A DNA stretch of 64,000 bases from Volvox africanus (taxonomy: Eukaryota > Chlorophyta > Chlorophyceae > Chlamydomonadales > Volvocaceae), in the NCBI GenBank assembly GCA_030268105.1, contig BSDZ01000025.1, forward strand, positions 1,750,001 to 1,814,000. Direction: 5' to 3'. The notes under the pieces were generated by a model. It did not search any database. It was not told the DNA's origin and was given only the letters and a program-made list of their open reading frames with translations. The translations under genes and the position numbers were made by a program. Positions 20,583-29,545 of this stretch are shown here, piece by piece; the stretch's first letter is position 1; each line of letters begins with the position of its first letter.

Positions 20583-21862
20583 TTAACGTGGGCTGGGTGC
20601 TCCGACGATATCAACGGAAATCGTGTCAGGTGCCTCGTCCGTTGAAGGTACAGCTAATGGGGGTAAAAGCGGGCAGTTCCTTGTAAGGTGATTTGATGCG
20701 CACCGAAGGCAGACTCCCAATTGTCGTCGCTGCGCAAACTCCGTTTGCGTACATCCCCACTTGGTAAGCCATCGATTTTGTGTTCTTGACCGCTTCAATT
20801 CTGATGCAGCTCTGCGTGACTCGGCGGTATTTTGTAGAGCGCTCTTCCTCTTCTGCATACTCCAAGTTATCTGCGAATCCCTTGGAATTAGTTCTTGGGT
20901 ACCAGGAGTATGAACGTGGTTAGTCGGAGGGGTGCCACCACGGCGCATCGGAGCTGGATGCAGAGGAATGCCAGTAGTCTCAGGTGCTGGATCAGTCTCG
21001 TTAGAGATATCTTGCGTCGTGTCAACTGGTAGCGGTGCTAAGGATGTTGGGTGTTCTTGTTCCGCTCCAAGGCGAGCTTCGACGTCACGAACAATCTGAA
21101 CCCATCGTGTGTACGACCTCATCCCTTCCAGTGTCAGGTCCGTAATACTCGCTCGGGCTAACTGAAGCGAGAGACCACGTTGGAACCAATAAATGTAGTC
21201 TCCTTCTGAGAAGCCAATCATGGGTGCTGTTACTGCTTCGAAACGCAACCGGTAGCCCTCCACGGACTCATTGGGTCGCATTCGATAAGTGCCTGCATGT
21301 AACTCTCGGTACATGGCAGCCACTTGCGACTGATTTCCGGGAGCGAAATGAGCAAGGAGCGCGTTAATTAATTCTTCGAATGTAAAGTGCTCCTGTACAG
21401 TGGTCCAATGATCATACCATTCTCTCGCGATGCCGCTTAGTGTAGCTCCGATGAAAAGACACTTCACTTCGTCGCGATCACCACCCTTTACCAACTTCAG
21501 ATACTTTTTAGCATCACGGACATAGGAACGGGTGGCACTTGCGATATTCTAGGTTCGGCATCATGATGAATATGGAGCTGAGGTGTTGGGACTACGAAAC
21601 CGGGAACCCCACCTTCATCCATAAGTTGCTGTAGCGATACCATCGCCAGGTTCTGCCCCGCCTCGGTGGGCCTCATAGGATCTGGCGCCCCAGGAGGATT
21701 CTGAGCTGGATAAGGGGAGTTCGACTGGGGAACATCTGACTGGGGATTATATAAGTTATCAACGTTCGGTGTGGTCTCCGGTTCTTCACAATGGATACTA
21801 ATATTAGCCTGATCACTCTCCCCTATAGTTGGTGGATACTGATCACACGACATGTATCCCAA
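20583..21862 (-). pseudogene. B1 gag, split by a 1-nt deletion
   Basis: Two frames, 21862-21497 and 21494-20583, together match the intact B2 gag. The break lies near 21550, where one base is missing relative to B2. The second part holds the core (KGGDRDEVKCLFIGATL, AREWYDHW, FTFEELINALLAHF) and the zinc knuckle CLRCASNHLTRNC with the same CX2CX3HX4C spacing as family A, so A and B Gags are homologous. Ends with TAA at 20583-20585; unlike A, no same-frame pol follows. Confidence 0.8.
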
Positions 21863-22290
21863 ATGCTACCTTAATAAGGATAAAGAGATAAAGGTAGGAC
21901 TCTACCTTTGAAATTTTCTCTCGTATACCGATCGCACTCAAGTAAATTCGGACGCGAGCAAGAATGTAATCCACCAATGCGTAGTCACCTTCAAATGAGT
22001 ATATCCTTAGTAGCTGGACCTGTCAAATATCCGACTTATTGGGGAAGCGATTCCGAGTATGATGGCAAAGGAATCCCTTCTGTGGACTTAAGACCTTTCC
22101 GGGTGGTGAAAATACAATTAGTATTAACAAACGGATGTTATACCAAAAGTTCAGGGAGAGGATAATACAGTACCGACTTTCCGACGAAGTTATCCCGTGA
22201 AGCTCCTCGCCGCCATTCACTCGTGCGAGAATCTATTCCCCAATAGTAATGATGAGACAGCCGTGAGTCGAACCGTCTCACTACCAAATT
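21863..22290 (-). other. B1 5' leader with primer-binding site
   Basis: Untranslated leader between LTR and gag in element sense. Next to the LTR the minus strand reads TTTGGTAGTGAGACGGTTC, a primer-binding site close to those of B2 and family A. Confidence 0.6.
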
Positions 22291-22456
22291 TGTTGTATCC
22301 TTCCTTCTTCGATCATGCACTGAATCTGCACGTCTGGATGTTAGCAAGTGCGCACCAAGTTTACGACCAGCAAGGCGATCCAATGCGAGCAAAGTGACAG
22401 TGGAAGACTCAAGAACAAGGAAAGATCCAACTTACAATAGTCTTCGTTTACAAATC
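22291..22456 (-). repeat. B1 LTR, part interrupted by C
   Basis: First 166 bp (plus-strand order) of a family-B LTR beginning TGTTGTATCC. It stops at the C insertion and resumes at 28901. The last five bases, AAATC, are the C target-site duplication. Confidence 0.85.
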
Positions 22457-22810
22457 TGTAGCAGCCCCTTTCAGTATGCTACTAGATTTGTGCGGAAGCG
22501 TAGCTTTTGTAGATTTAGAGATAGCTTGCAAGTAAGTTAGCGTCGCGAAATTGTACATCTATTGGGAATAATGGGTGACAGCGGAGTCTTGAACTCCGAA
22601 CAATTAGTAGTGTGATACTAAAATGTCAGGCCTTAGCTCTTCACCTGGGTGACTTTAATATTGGCTCACCTAGCCAAGATGTACGGCAATCTTCTTTGCA
22701 AATCGCGAAGTTTACTCGTAGTTAGTTTTCGGTTAGGCATCATGCTTATTGCATGATTGCCTACCGCTTTATCTGGGCCTATTTCTCTAAGGTAAATGTA
22801 GTTTCCTACA
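22457..22810 (-). repeat. LTR of C (3' LTR in element sense)
   Basis: 354 bp, TGTAGCAGCC to TTTCCTACA. On the minus strand 22582-22598 reads CGGAGTTCAAGACTCCG, a perfect tRNA T-arm (5-bp stem, loop TTCAAGA), followed by TGTCACC; upstream lie a D-arm-like CTAA...TTAG and GGTGA. The anticodon arm does not fold well. Confidence 0.9.
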
Positions 22811-22827
22811 TTCCCCCCCCCCCTCTG
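22811..22827 (-). promoter_or_regulatory. C polypurine tract
   Basis: Minus strand reads AGAGGGGGGGGGGGAA (eleven G in a row) next to the 3' LTR, where plus-strand DNA synthesis would start. Confidence 0.75.
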
Positions 22828-22848
22828 AAGTGAAACGTCCCGGGAGCG

Positions 22849-25800
22849 TCACCGTCTCCTCTTGGATGAGGTTCCTTTCTCAGTGGGTCTCGGCCCTTTG
22901 GCTTTGAGTCTTCGCTCATATTCCTCGATGGCTTCCACCAGAGGATCTGATTCTTTCAGTGATGCCTCGGTTTCATATGTATTGTGAGTGGAATCATATC
23001 CTTCCCACTTGATAAGGTACTCTCGACGAGTTTTACCTCTGCCCCCACGGATTGAGACATCCCGATGATCTACAATGGCTTCAACCATGTAGAATGGTTC
23101 ACCCTCAATAACGAGTGGTGAGGGTGGTTGTCGCTGAGCGTCCTCCTTGAATGGTTTCAGGAGTGACACATGAAAGACCGGGTATAGGCGAGATTCAGCT
23201 GGTAAGCCAAGTTTTACCGCTGTTTCACCGATATTAGCGACAACCGTATATGGGCCGATGAATTTTGGCATCAGCTTCTTAGTTCCAGGTTTTTTAAGGT
23301 TAATATTCTTGGTACTTAACAGCACTTTTTGCCCAACCTCATAACGCACGGGGCGCCGAGAAGAGTCAGCATCCTGTTTTTGTCTAGATTGCGCAGCCTG
23401 GAGACAAGTTTTAGCGAGTTGCAATCGCTTGCGCATGATGGTGGAGTACTCATCAGCAGCTGGCACTTTCGAGGGTATATGCAGGTCAACCGGCACACGC
23501 GGTTGCTGGACACCATTAAGCAAAAATGGTGTCATACCTGTCGAACGTTGTTTGGAGTTATTGATAGCAAACTCAATCAACGGTAAGTGATCATCCCAAT
23601 CATCCTGATTAGGGGAGATATAGTGCCGTAATGTCTCTTCCAGTAAGCGGTTCATTCGCTCTGTTTGTCCATCTGTTTGTGGATGGAAGGCTGTGCTCAT
23701 ATGGAGGTGGGTGCCCAATAGGCGAAATATTTCCTTCCAGAAATTGCTTGTAAAGCGTGGGTCCCGGTCAGAGATAATGTTCTTTGGAAGGCCGTGCTGC
23801 CGGAATACAGTGGCTACAAAAAGGCGAGCCAACTCTTCCGCTCCTGCGGTCGTGTGTGTGGGAGCAAAGTGCGTCATTTTGCTCAGCCGGTCCACAAACA
23901 CTACGATCGCATCATGCCCATTGCGAGTTGTTGGTAGCTGGGTTATCAAATCCATTGATATGCTCTCCCACACGGAAGAAGGTATGGGGAGCGGCTGCAG
24001 CAAACCACCCGGCTTAGTGTTGGTTGGTTTGTTATGCTGACATTGAGGACAAGACTTGACGTAGGCCTTCACGTCAGTATCTAGTCCAGGCCACCAGTAC
24101 GTTTGTGCGATCGCTTGTTTGGTGCGGTCAATGCCGCGGTGGCCAGCGCATGGGGTATCATGATACTCTTTCATGATGACCCGTCGTAAGTCAGCGTGAT
24201 TAGGGATGTAAATCTGGGACCCATTGTACCAGAAGTTACCCTTCTTTTTGAGCCGCAGCTTTGCTACCTTAGTTTTTGTGAGATTGGCATCACCGTCATA
24301 CCCGCGGATGATTCGGTGTCCTAAGTCGCTGTCAATCAGCGCGGCAGAAAGCAAGTTGAGCACCACGTCGTGGACCCGACTGATAGGGTCAGCTACGTTC
24401 ACCCGACCAGGGCGATACTCCCATTTAAATGTGAAACGTGATAATCGTTCCATCCAACGAGCTTGGCGGCGGGATAGCTTATCCGCGCTTTTCTGTTCTT
24501 GGAGGTATACCAGTGGTTGGTGATCCGTGATCAACGTTACATCACTGGCGCCTTCAAGGTAACAACGCCACTCTTCCAGGGCTAAGACAGTGCCGAGGCA
24601 CTCTTGGTCTGTTGTCGAGTAGTTGTACTCTGCCTTATTGAATTTAGAACTGGTATAGGCGACAGGGTGGTCATCCTGCAAGAGGACGGCTCCTGTGCCA
24701 TGTATTGAGGCATCAGACCAAACCGTGAAAGGTTTATCAAGCTTGGGGAGTTTAAGTACTGGTGCATTTGTCAAGGCATGCTTCACACCCTGGAAGGCTG
24801 CCTCGCAGGCTTCAGTCCAGTGGAAGGGCACTTTCTCACTGGTAAGGGTTGTGAGGGGGGCCACAAGGGAGGAATAACCCTGAATAAACCTCCTGAAATA
24901 ATTGGCTAAGCCAAGGAACGCCCGCAGTCGCTTAATATCCGTGGGGACAGGCCAGTCTTTAATGGCTGTTACTTTGCGGTCGTCCACCTTTAAGCCTTCT
25001 TGGCTTACTTTGTGGCCAAGGAAGTGCAGTTCGAACCGGTTGAACTGACACTTCGACAATTTTGCCTTGAATTGGTGCTTTCGGAGCAAGGACAGTACCA
25101 AACGGAGGTGCTGTTCATGCTCGGCCGGGGTCTTACTAAAGACCAGTATATCGTCCAAGTACACTAGCACAAATTTGCCAATGTAGTCAGTGAAGACACG
25201 ATTCATCACTGCTTGGAACGTTGCAGGGGCATTGGTAAGTCCAAAGCAAAGTACCTTAAACTGAAACTGGCCCATGCCTGGGGCTATGAAGGCCGTTTTC
25301 TCCACATCTTGTGGAGAGATCAGTATTTGATGATACCCCTGCTGTAAGTCCAGGGAGCTGAAAATGGTAGCTCCTTGGAGTTGGTCGAAAAGGTCCGTAA
25401 TATTGGGCATGGGATACCGCCGTTTGATGGTCAGTTTATTAAGCGCACGGTAGTCTAAGACCATGCGTAGTCCTTGCCCATTTGCCATTTCGACAAAGAG
25501 AACTGGAGCCCCATAGGGTGAGGTAGAGGGTTCGATATATCCCTTATTGAGCAGTTCGGTAACTTGCTTCTTGACCTCTTGTTGCTCCAGTTGGGTGAGC
25601 CTATAGGCTCGTTTAGCGGGTGGTATGGCACCATCCACTAAAGGAATCGTGTGACCAATGTCCCGGTCGGGGGGGAGGCCTTGAAGGTCCTCAAATACAT
25701 CCTTGTATTCCTCCAGTAATTCTGATAACTTCAAATTAGCTAGGAGATTATTCCCACCGGAACTGGGGTCAGGAGTTGGAGTGTGCTCCTCTGCTTGCAC

Positions 25801-26427
25801 AAGTAGGAGATAACTCCGTGCTCCTTTAGCAATTCGTTTGCCTGCTGCTTTCGCAGATACCGTCTCGACAGTAGTCGCTGCATAAAGTGTTGCAGTGACA
25901 TAGTTCATGAGGGTAATTGCATCAAGGTTAGCGTCGATACCCGGGGAAGACCAAAGGGATGGCGTAAACGTATACGCATCATTTGGCTTCTTATACACTG
26001 TCAGGGTATGAGTTGCCCAGCACATTGTGGCTTTTCGTTTTCCTAACCAGTCATTAGCCAGGATAATATCAACACCTGGGACATCTTGCTTTAGAACAAG
26101 GAGTTTGACTGTGTCGTGGAACTTGTCAATTTGAAGATTGGTAACAACTGAGTCCTCAATCAGTTCTGTGTTGCCATTAGCCACTTTAACTGAGCTGGTA
26201 AGTGTGGGTTTGAGAGCAAGGGCCATTTTCGTAACGGCTGTTAGGGATATAAACCCGTCTGCGGTACCTTTACAATTGGCACCAGAATCGGCCAAGACTT
26301 TGCAGGCCGTTTGGCACAGTTGAGCATCAAAGATCATAGAAGGTGTAGAACCAACTATGGAGTTCAAGTGCACGGTAGTGGACGGTCGGTCATACCATAG
26401 CTGGAGAGGCCATGGGACACCGGGCAT
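22849..26427 (-). CDS. pol: C Pol: protease, RT, RNase H, integrase, chromodomain (1192 aa)
   Basis: From the ATG at 26427, though translation probably enters from the upstream frame by a relative +1 shift, since the frames overlap and this one opens just after a TGA near 26453. Protease LADSGA (Asp 47), RT VLDYRALN and YLDDILVFS (423-426), RNase H SDASIHGTGAVLL, integrase zinc region (GHRGIDRTKQAI, CPQCQHNKP), catalytic Asp 826 (MDL), Asp 887 (SDRDPRFTS), Glu 923 (QTERMN) with D-x35-E spacing, and a chromodomain with REYLIKWEGYDSTHNTYE near the C-terminus, then a basic tail ending SSKRRR. Intact throughout. Protease uses DSG where family A has DTG. Confidence 0.93.
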   Translation of the reverse strand: MPGVPWPLQLWYDRPSTTVHLNSIVGSTPSMIFDAQLCQTACKVLADSGANCKGTADGFISLTAVTKMALALKPTLTSSVKVANGNTELIEDSVVTNLQIDKFHDTVKLLVLKQDVPGVDIILANDWLGKRKATMCWATHTLTVYKKPNDAYTFTPSLWSSPGIDANLDAITLMNYVTATLYAATTVETVSAKAAGKRIAKGARSYLLLVQAEEHTPTPDPSSGGNNLLANLKLSELLEEYKDVFEDLQGLPPDRDIGHTIPLVDGAIPPAKRAYRLTQLEQQEVKKQVTELLNKGYIEPSTSPYGAPVLFVEMANGQGLRMVLDYRALNKLTIKRRYPMPNITDLFDQLQGATIFSSLDLQQGYHQILISPQDVEKTAFIAPGMGQFQFKVLCFGLTNAPATFQAVMNRVFTDYIGKFVLVYLDDILVFSKTPAEHEQHLRLVLSLLRKHQFKAKLSKCQFNRFELHFLGHKVSQEGLKVDDRKVTAIKDWPVPTDIKRLRAFLGLANYFRRFIQGYSSLVAPLTTLTSEKVPFHWTEACEAAFQGVKHALTNAPVLKLPKLDKPFTVWSDASIHGTGAVLLQDDHPVAYTSSKFNKAEYNYSTTDQECLGTVLALEEWRCYLEGASDVTLITDHQPLVYLQEQKSADKLSRRQARWMERLSRFTFKWEYRPGRVNVADPISRVHDVVLNLLSAALIDSDLGHRIIRGYDGDANLTKTKVAKLRLKKKGNFWYNGSQIYIPNHADLRRVIMKEYHDTPCAGHRGIDRTKQAIAQTYWWPGLDTDVKAYVKSCPQCQHNKPTNTKPGGLLQPLPIPSSVWESISMDLITQLPTTRNGHDAIVVFVDRLSKMTHFAPTHTTAGAEELARLFVATVFRQHGLPKNIISDRDPRFTSNFWKEIFRLLGTHLHMSTAFHPQTDGQTERMNRLLEETLRHYISPNQDDWDDHLPLIEFAINNSKQRSTGMTPFLLNGVQQPRVPVDLHIPSKVPAADEYSTIMRKRLQLAKTCLQAAQSRQKQDADSSRRPVRYEVGQKVLLSTKNINLKKPGTKKLMPKFIGPYTVVANIGETAVKLGLPAESRLYPVFHVSLLKPFKEDAQRQPPSPLVIEGEPFYMVEAIVDHRDVSIRGGRGKTRREYLIKWEGYDSTHNTYETEASLKESDPLVEAIEEYERRLKAKGPRPTEKGTSSKRRR

Positions 26428-26893
26428 AAGCTCCCGTACTCCTTTTCTTCAGGAACAATTGTTTCCCTGGTGCATATGTTTTGATCAGGCGAAAGCCTGC
26501 TGCTCGCATACTGTGCTCTATTGAGCTCCACTTGGGGACTACAAAGACTGCAGAGGTATTTTCTGGATCTTTGTGTTTGCAGGAGATATAGTGTTTTTGC
26601 CATTGAGCAATGTGATTGTAAGGAGGATTAATCCAAGCAAACTCACCCGCAAGATTATGGGTCGCAAATGGGTTTGATGGAGAGGCAAAACGTGGACAGA
26701 GACTATTATTGCCCGAATCGTTACATGTGGCGTCAAAGGTAAATTGACGGCCGAGTTGGGTCTCAACCTGACGGAATTCATCAGGCCAGAACATCCGAGC
26801 AGTCTGAGGGCTGTCGGTCATGGGCAACACAAACTCTCCATCTGGTGCAACCAGTTTAACTGGTTCACATTCCTCCACACGCTTGCCAGGGTC
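26390..26893 (-). CDS. Dam-like NPPY methyltransferase domain between gag and pol (167 aa)
   Basis: In the same frame as gag, directly after its UAG (26894-26896), ending TGA at 26390-26392 inside the start of pol. Seen: RQFTFDATCNDSGNNSLCP, then WINPPYNHIAQWQKHY with NPPY at residues 89-92 (26618-26629), then SAVFVVPKWSS and YAPGKQLFL. This order (F-x-D-A, N-x-L-C-P, W-x-NPPY, I-x-x-W, hydrophobic-VPKW) is that of phage-type DNA N6-adenine methyltransferases (the Dam family), where NPPY/DPPY binds the target base. Whether it methylates DNA or serves another purpose, such as an RNA or cDNA binding part of Gag-Pol, is unknown. Its two junctions (UAG and frameshift) suggest it is made in lower amounts than Gag. 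Confidence 0.7.
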   Translation of the reverse strand, partial: DPGKRVEECEPVKLVAPDGEFVLPMTDSPQTARMFWPDEFRQVETQLGRQFTFDATCNDSGNNSLCPRFASPSNPFATHNLAGEFAWINPPYNHIAQWQKHYISCKHKDPENTSAVFVVPKWSSIEHSMRAAGFRLIKTYAPGKQLFLKKRSTGAYARCPMASPAMV

Positions 26894-28486
26894 CTATTCG
26901 TGCATTTTAGATTCGAGCCGGGCAGCAAGCGCCAACTTCTTTTCCGCCTCAGCCTTGATCACCTTGGAACAGTCCACTACGTGGTCCGGCCAAGACTGGC
27001 CTGGCTTCTTAAAGCCATGGCAATAGCGGCACCGGGTACTAGGAGGCTTGTCAGAAGTGTGGTCGGTCCGGGGCTTCTTGCTCACGGACTGCCAGCCCTG
27101 TTGAAATCGGGAAATAGGGCGTTTTTGGTAGGGATGTCTGGATTTAGGGGTGGTTACCGTAGCCGCTTTCAGCTCAACGGTGGCAGTCTTATCTTTCCCT
27201 GCCTTCCACCGGACCTCTTGGCCGACTGCATATAGGATGCATTTATCTAAATCCTGCCAGTCCTTGCCCTCATCGTCGGTTGCACACCGACCCCGAAGTG
27301 TTGGAACTAAGCCTTTGATGTACCAGCTAATCTGGTCGGCTTTATCCATGTCCTTAGCTTCGCGTAGGACATCATGGAAGCGCTGTGTGTACTCAGCAAC
27401 GGTTTCAGCAGTTTTCATGTCGTATTCGTGAGAGTGCAAGCGATCCCTTGCTGCCATGGCAGTGTTGCGTTGCATGTCCCCATATTGCAGGAGAAATGCC
27501 GCCCTTAAGGTTTCGCGTGTGAGGGGTTTCTTGCCCGACTTGTGCATCTCTAGGACATCTGCTGCCCAGACCTGTGCTTTGCCCGTTAAGAAGTACACTA
27601 TGTGCTCAAATGGGTCCATGTTCATCAGGTCGAAATATTGCATGAGTACATTGAACCAGGACCGGGTGCAAGTGATGGTGCTATCCTTCTTCCCAGAAAA
27701 TTTGGGGGGATGCGGAACCCGTCTATTAGGGCTTACCTCACTTGGCCGGCTGGATTTTAGGGCGGTTGTCTGAGAATCGCTACCCCCAGCTAGGTGTGCG
27801 GTTGCTTCCACCCAAAGGGACTGAACCTCCTCGAGTGTTGGCACCGGAACTAGGTGTTTCTCTAGGATGGCTTGCAGCGTTGTTTGCTGGAGGGCATCCT
27901 TAGGCAAAAGGGTTGCGATGCTCGACCCAGCGATTGTGGAAATAATGTCTAGGATCGCTTTTTTGTGTGAGTCGGCCGCTTCAGATGATTGTGAACGCTC
28001 CGAAAGGCATTCGAAAATCTGTTCTAATAGGGCTCGCGTGCGGTCCGTATCCGCGCGGAGGGCACCCATCTGATTTTCGAAGGACTCCTTAAGGTGCGTG
28101 ATTTCAATTTCTAATGCAACAACACGATTATGTGTTGCGTTGCGCATTGTTTCTGCGACGTGTTGGGCCGCGCGCGTTTGTTCTGGTGTGCGCTGCGGAA
28201 GGCCATTGGGAGGTAACGCGACATCTCCTTCATCCGGTATTGGTTCTTGGGACCCGCGGATAATAGGAATATTATTATTAAAATTATTGGTGGGAATTAC
28301 TGGAGCCGAAGGCACCGTTTCCGTAGGTTCAATGCTTATCCGACGTGGTCGACGATTGGCAGCTATGGCGGCTAAACGCTCTAGTCGCAAAATTTTATTG
28401 AGATTTTTACGTTTAAAACGTAAGAGTTCCTTCCGCGCTTTTTGCTGCGGAGGATTTGTGGTTGTGGTGGGAGTGTCGCGTGGCAT
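26894..28486 (-). CDS. gag: C Gag (530 aa)
   Basis: ATG at 28486, about 50 bp from the primer-binding site. A basic N-terminus (KARKELLRFKRKNLNKI), a probable coiled coil around ALEIEITHLKESFENQMGAL, a Ty3-type capsid core (WFNVLMQYFDLMNMDPFEHI, GDMQRNTAMAARDRL, YTQRFHDVLREAKDM) and a C-terminal zinc-knuckle-like CRYCHGFKKPGQSWPDHVVDC with an enlarged middle loop. Ends GAA UAG G, with the same frame open for 167 more codons. Confidence 0.88.
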   Translation of the reverse strand: MPRDTPTTTTNPPQQKARKELLRFKRKNLNKILRLERLAAIAANRRPRRISIEPTETVPSAPVIPTNNFNNNIPIIRGSQEPIPDEGDVALPPNGLPQRTPEQTRAAQHVAETMRNATHNRVVALEIEITHLKESFENQMGALRADTDRTRALLEQIFECLSERSQSSEAADSHKKAILDIISTIAGSSIATLLPKDALQQTTLQAILEKHLVPVPTLEEVQSLWVEATAHLAGGSDSQTTALKSSRPSEVSPNRRVPHPPKFSGKKDSTITCTRSWFNVLMQYFDLMNMDPFEHIVYFLTGKAQVWAADVLEMHKSGKKPLTRETLRAAFLLQYGDMQRNTAMAARDRLHSHEYDMKTAETVAEYTQRFHDVLREAKDMDKADQISWYIKGLVPTLRGRCATDDEGKDWQDLDKCILYAVGQEVRWKAGKDKTATVELKAATVTTPKSRHPYQKRPISRFQQGWQSVSKKPRTDHTSDKPPSTRCRYCHGFKKPGQSWPDHVVDCSKVIKAEAEKKLALAARLESKMHE

Positions 28487-28520
28487 TGCGCAAAGTTTAT
28501 CTCACCTGAGGAGGATCGTT

Positions 28521-28539
28521 GCTCAGACCCTCGCTACCA
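28521..28539 (-). promoter_or_regulatory. C primer-binding site
   Basis: Minus strand TGGTAGCGAGGGTCTGAGC, 2 bp from the LTR. The first ten bases equal those of A1 and B2, so related tRNAs may prime all three families. Confidence 0.65.
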
Positions 28540-28541
28540 AT

Positions 28542-28895
28542 TGTAGCAGCCCCTTTCAGTATGCTACTAGATTTGTGCGGAAGCGTAGCTTTTGTAGATT
28601 TAGAGATAGCTCGCAAGTAAGTTAGCGTCGCGAAATTGTACATCTATTGGGAATAATCGGTGACAGCGGAGTCTTGAACTCCGAACAATTAGTAGTGTGA
28701 TACTAAAATGTCAGGCCTTAGCTCTTCACCTGGGTGACTTTAACATTGGCTCACCTAGCCAAGATGTACGGCAATCTTCTTTGCAAATCGCGAAGTTTAC
28801 TCGTAGTTAGTTTTCGGTTAGGCATCATGCTTATTGCATGATTGCCTACCGCTTTATCTGGGCCTATTTCTCTAAGGTAAATGTAGTTTCCTACA
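28542..28895 (-). repeat. LTR of C (5' LTR in element sense)
   Basis: 354 bp, about 99% identical by eye to 22457-22810 (differences such as GCTTGC/GCTCGC and AATGGG/AATCGG). Followed by AAATC. Confidence 0.92.
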
Positions 28896-28900
28896 AAATC

Positions 28901-29545
28901 GGTAGATGGCCGTCAGACCCCGCGGGCAATGTTCATCACTCGGCTGCAGATGGAATGCTAGAATAGCTCACGTTGAATATAAATGAGTATAACGTATGTA
29001 TACGAATTAGATAGAGTTAAGTACACAAGTACTTAGTCCAAAGTAGCATGAGCCGACTTCGGTCTCTAGGCAGCCGTCCTCGCACCTATCACGTCGCGAT
29101 ACCGATGTGCAGTACAGGTCTCACTGGATTCCGATCTCAAGTGTGAGTACCTTCGTTGCACTGTTCTAAATATCGTGTCATCCGTGATATTATTGGATGC
29201 AACGCATGCAATATGCAAAGGTCCGAATATCAATATTCGGTTGCCAACCCAACCATCACGATCGTCGCCTTCTCGCATACGTGTATGGTTTATGACGTAA
29301 ATGAGGTAATAATATTTAAAGTATTATTACGTGATATAAAATGCCAATGGATAGATCGCGCGTTAATTATCAGCCTCAAGTCAAACATGTTGACCGACAG
29401 CGTGATGTCGTAGATGATAATGCAGCATGCCTGATTAGCTAGATATACTCGAGTATATCATGCTAATATGATTGTATTATGCCTCATAATGCTCGAATGC
29501 ATTGCGGCCTATTTCGGTTACTGGTGATCGAACCGGCGTACAACA
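28901..29545 (-). repeat. B1 LTR, continuation after C
   Basis: 645 bp that complete the LTR begun at 22291, ending ACCGGCGTACAACA. Contains the perfect 18-base palindrome GATATACTCGAGTATATC (29442-29459) and the CCGAATAT/ATATTCGG dyad. Confidence 0.85.

Larger units (their letters stand above)
22457..28895 (-). mobile_element. Family-C Ty3/gypsy element with methyltransferase-like domain, complete
   Basis: 6439 bp on the minus strand, with 354-bp LTRs, target-site duplication AAATC (22452-22456 and 28896-28900), inserted in the B1 LTR. Element order: LTR, primer-binding site, gag, in-frame UAG, NPPY methyltransferase-like domain, shifted-frame pol with chromodomain, G-rich polypurine tract, LTR. 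LTRs differ at about three sites. No inactivating mutation was seen, provided the UAG and frameshift are programmed. Confidence 0.92.
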
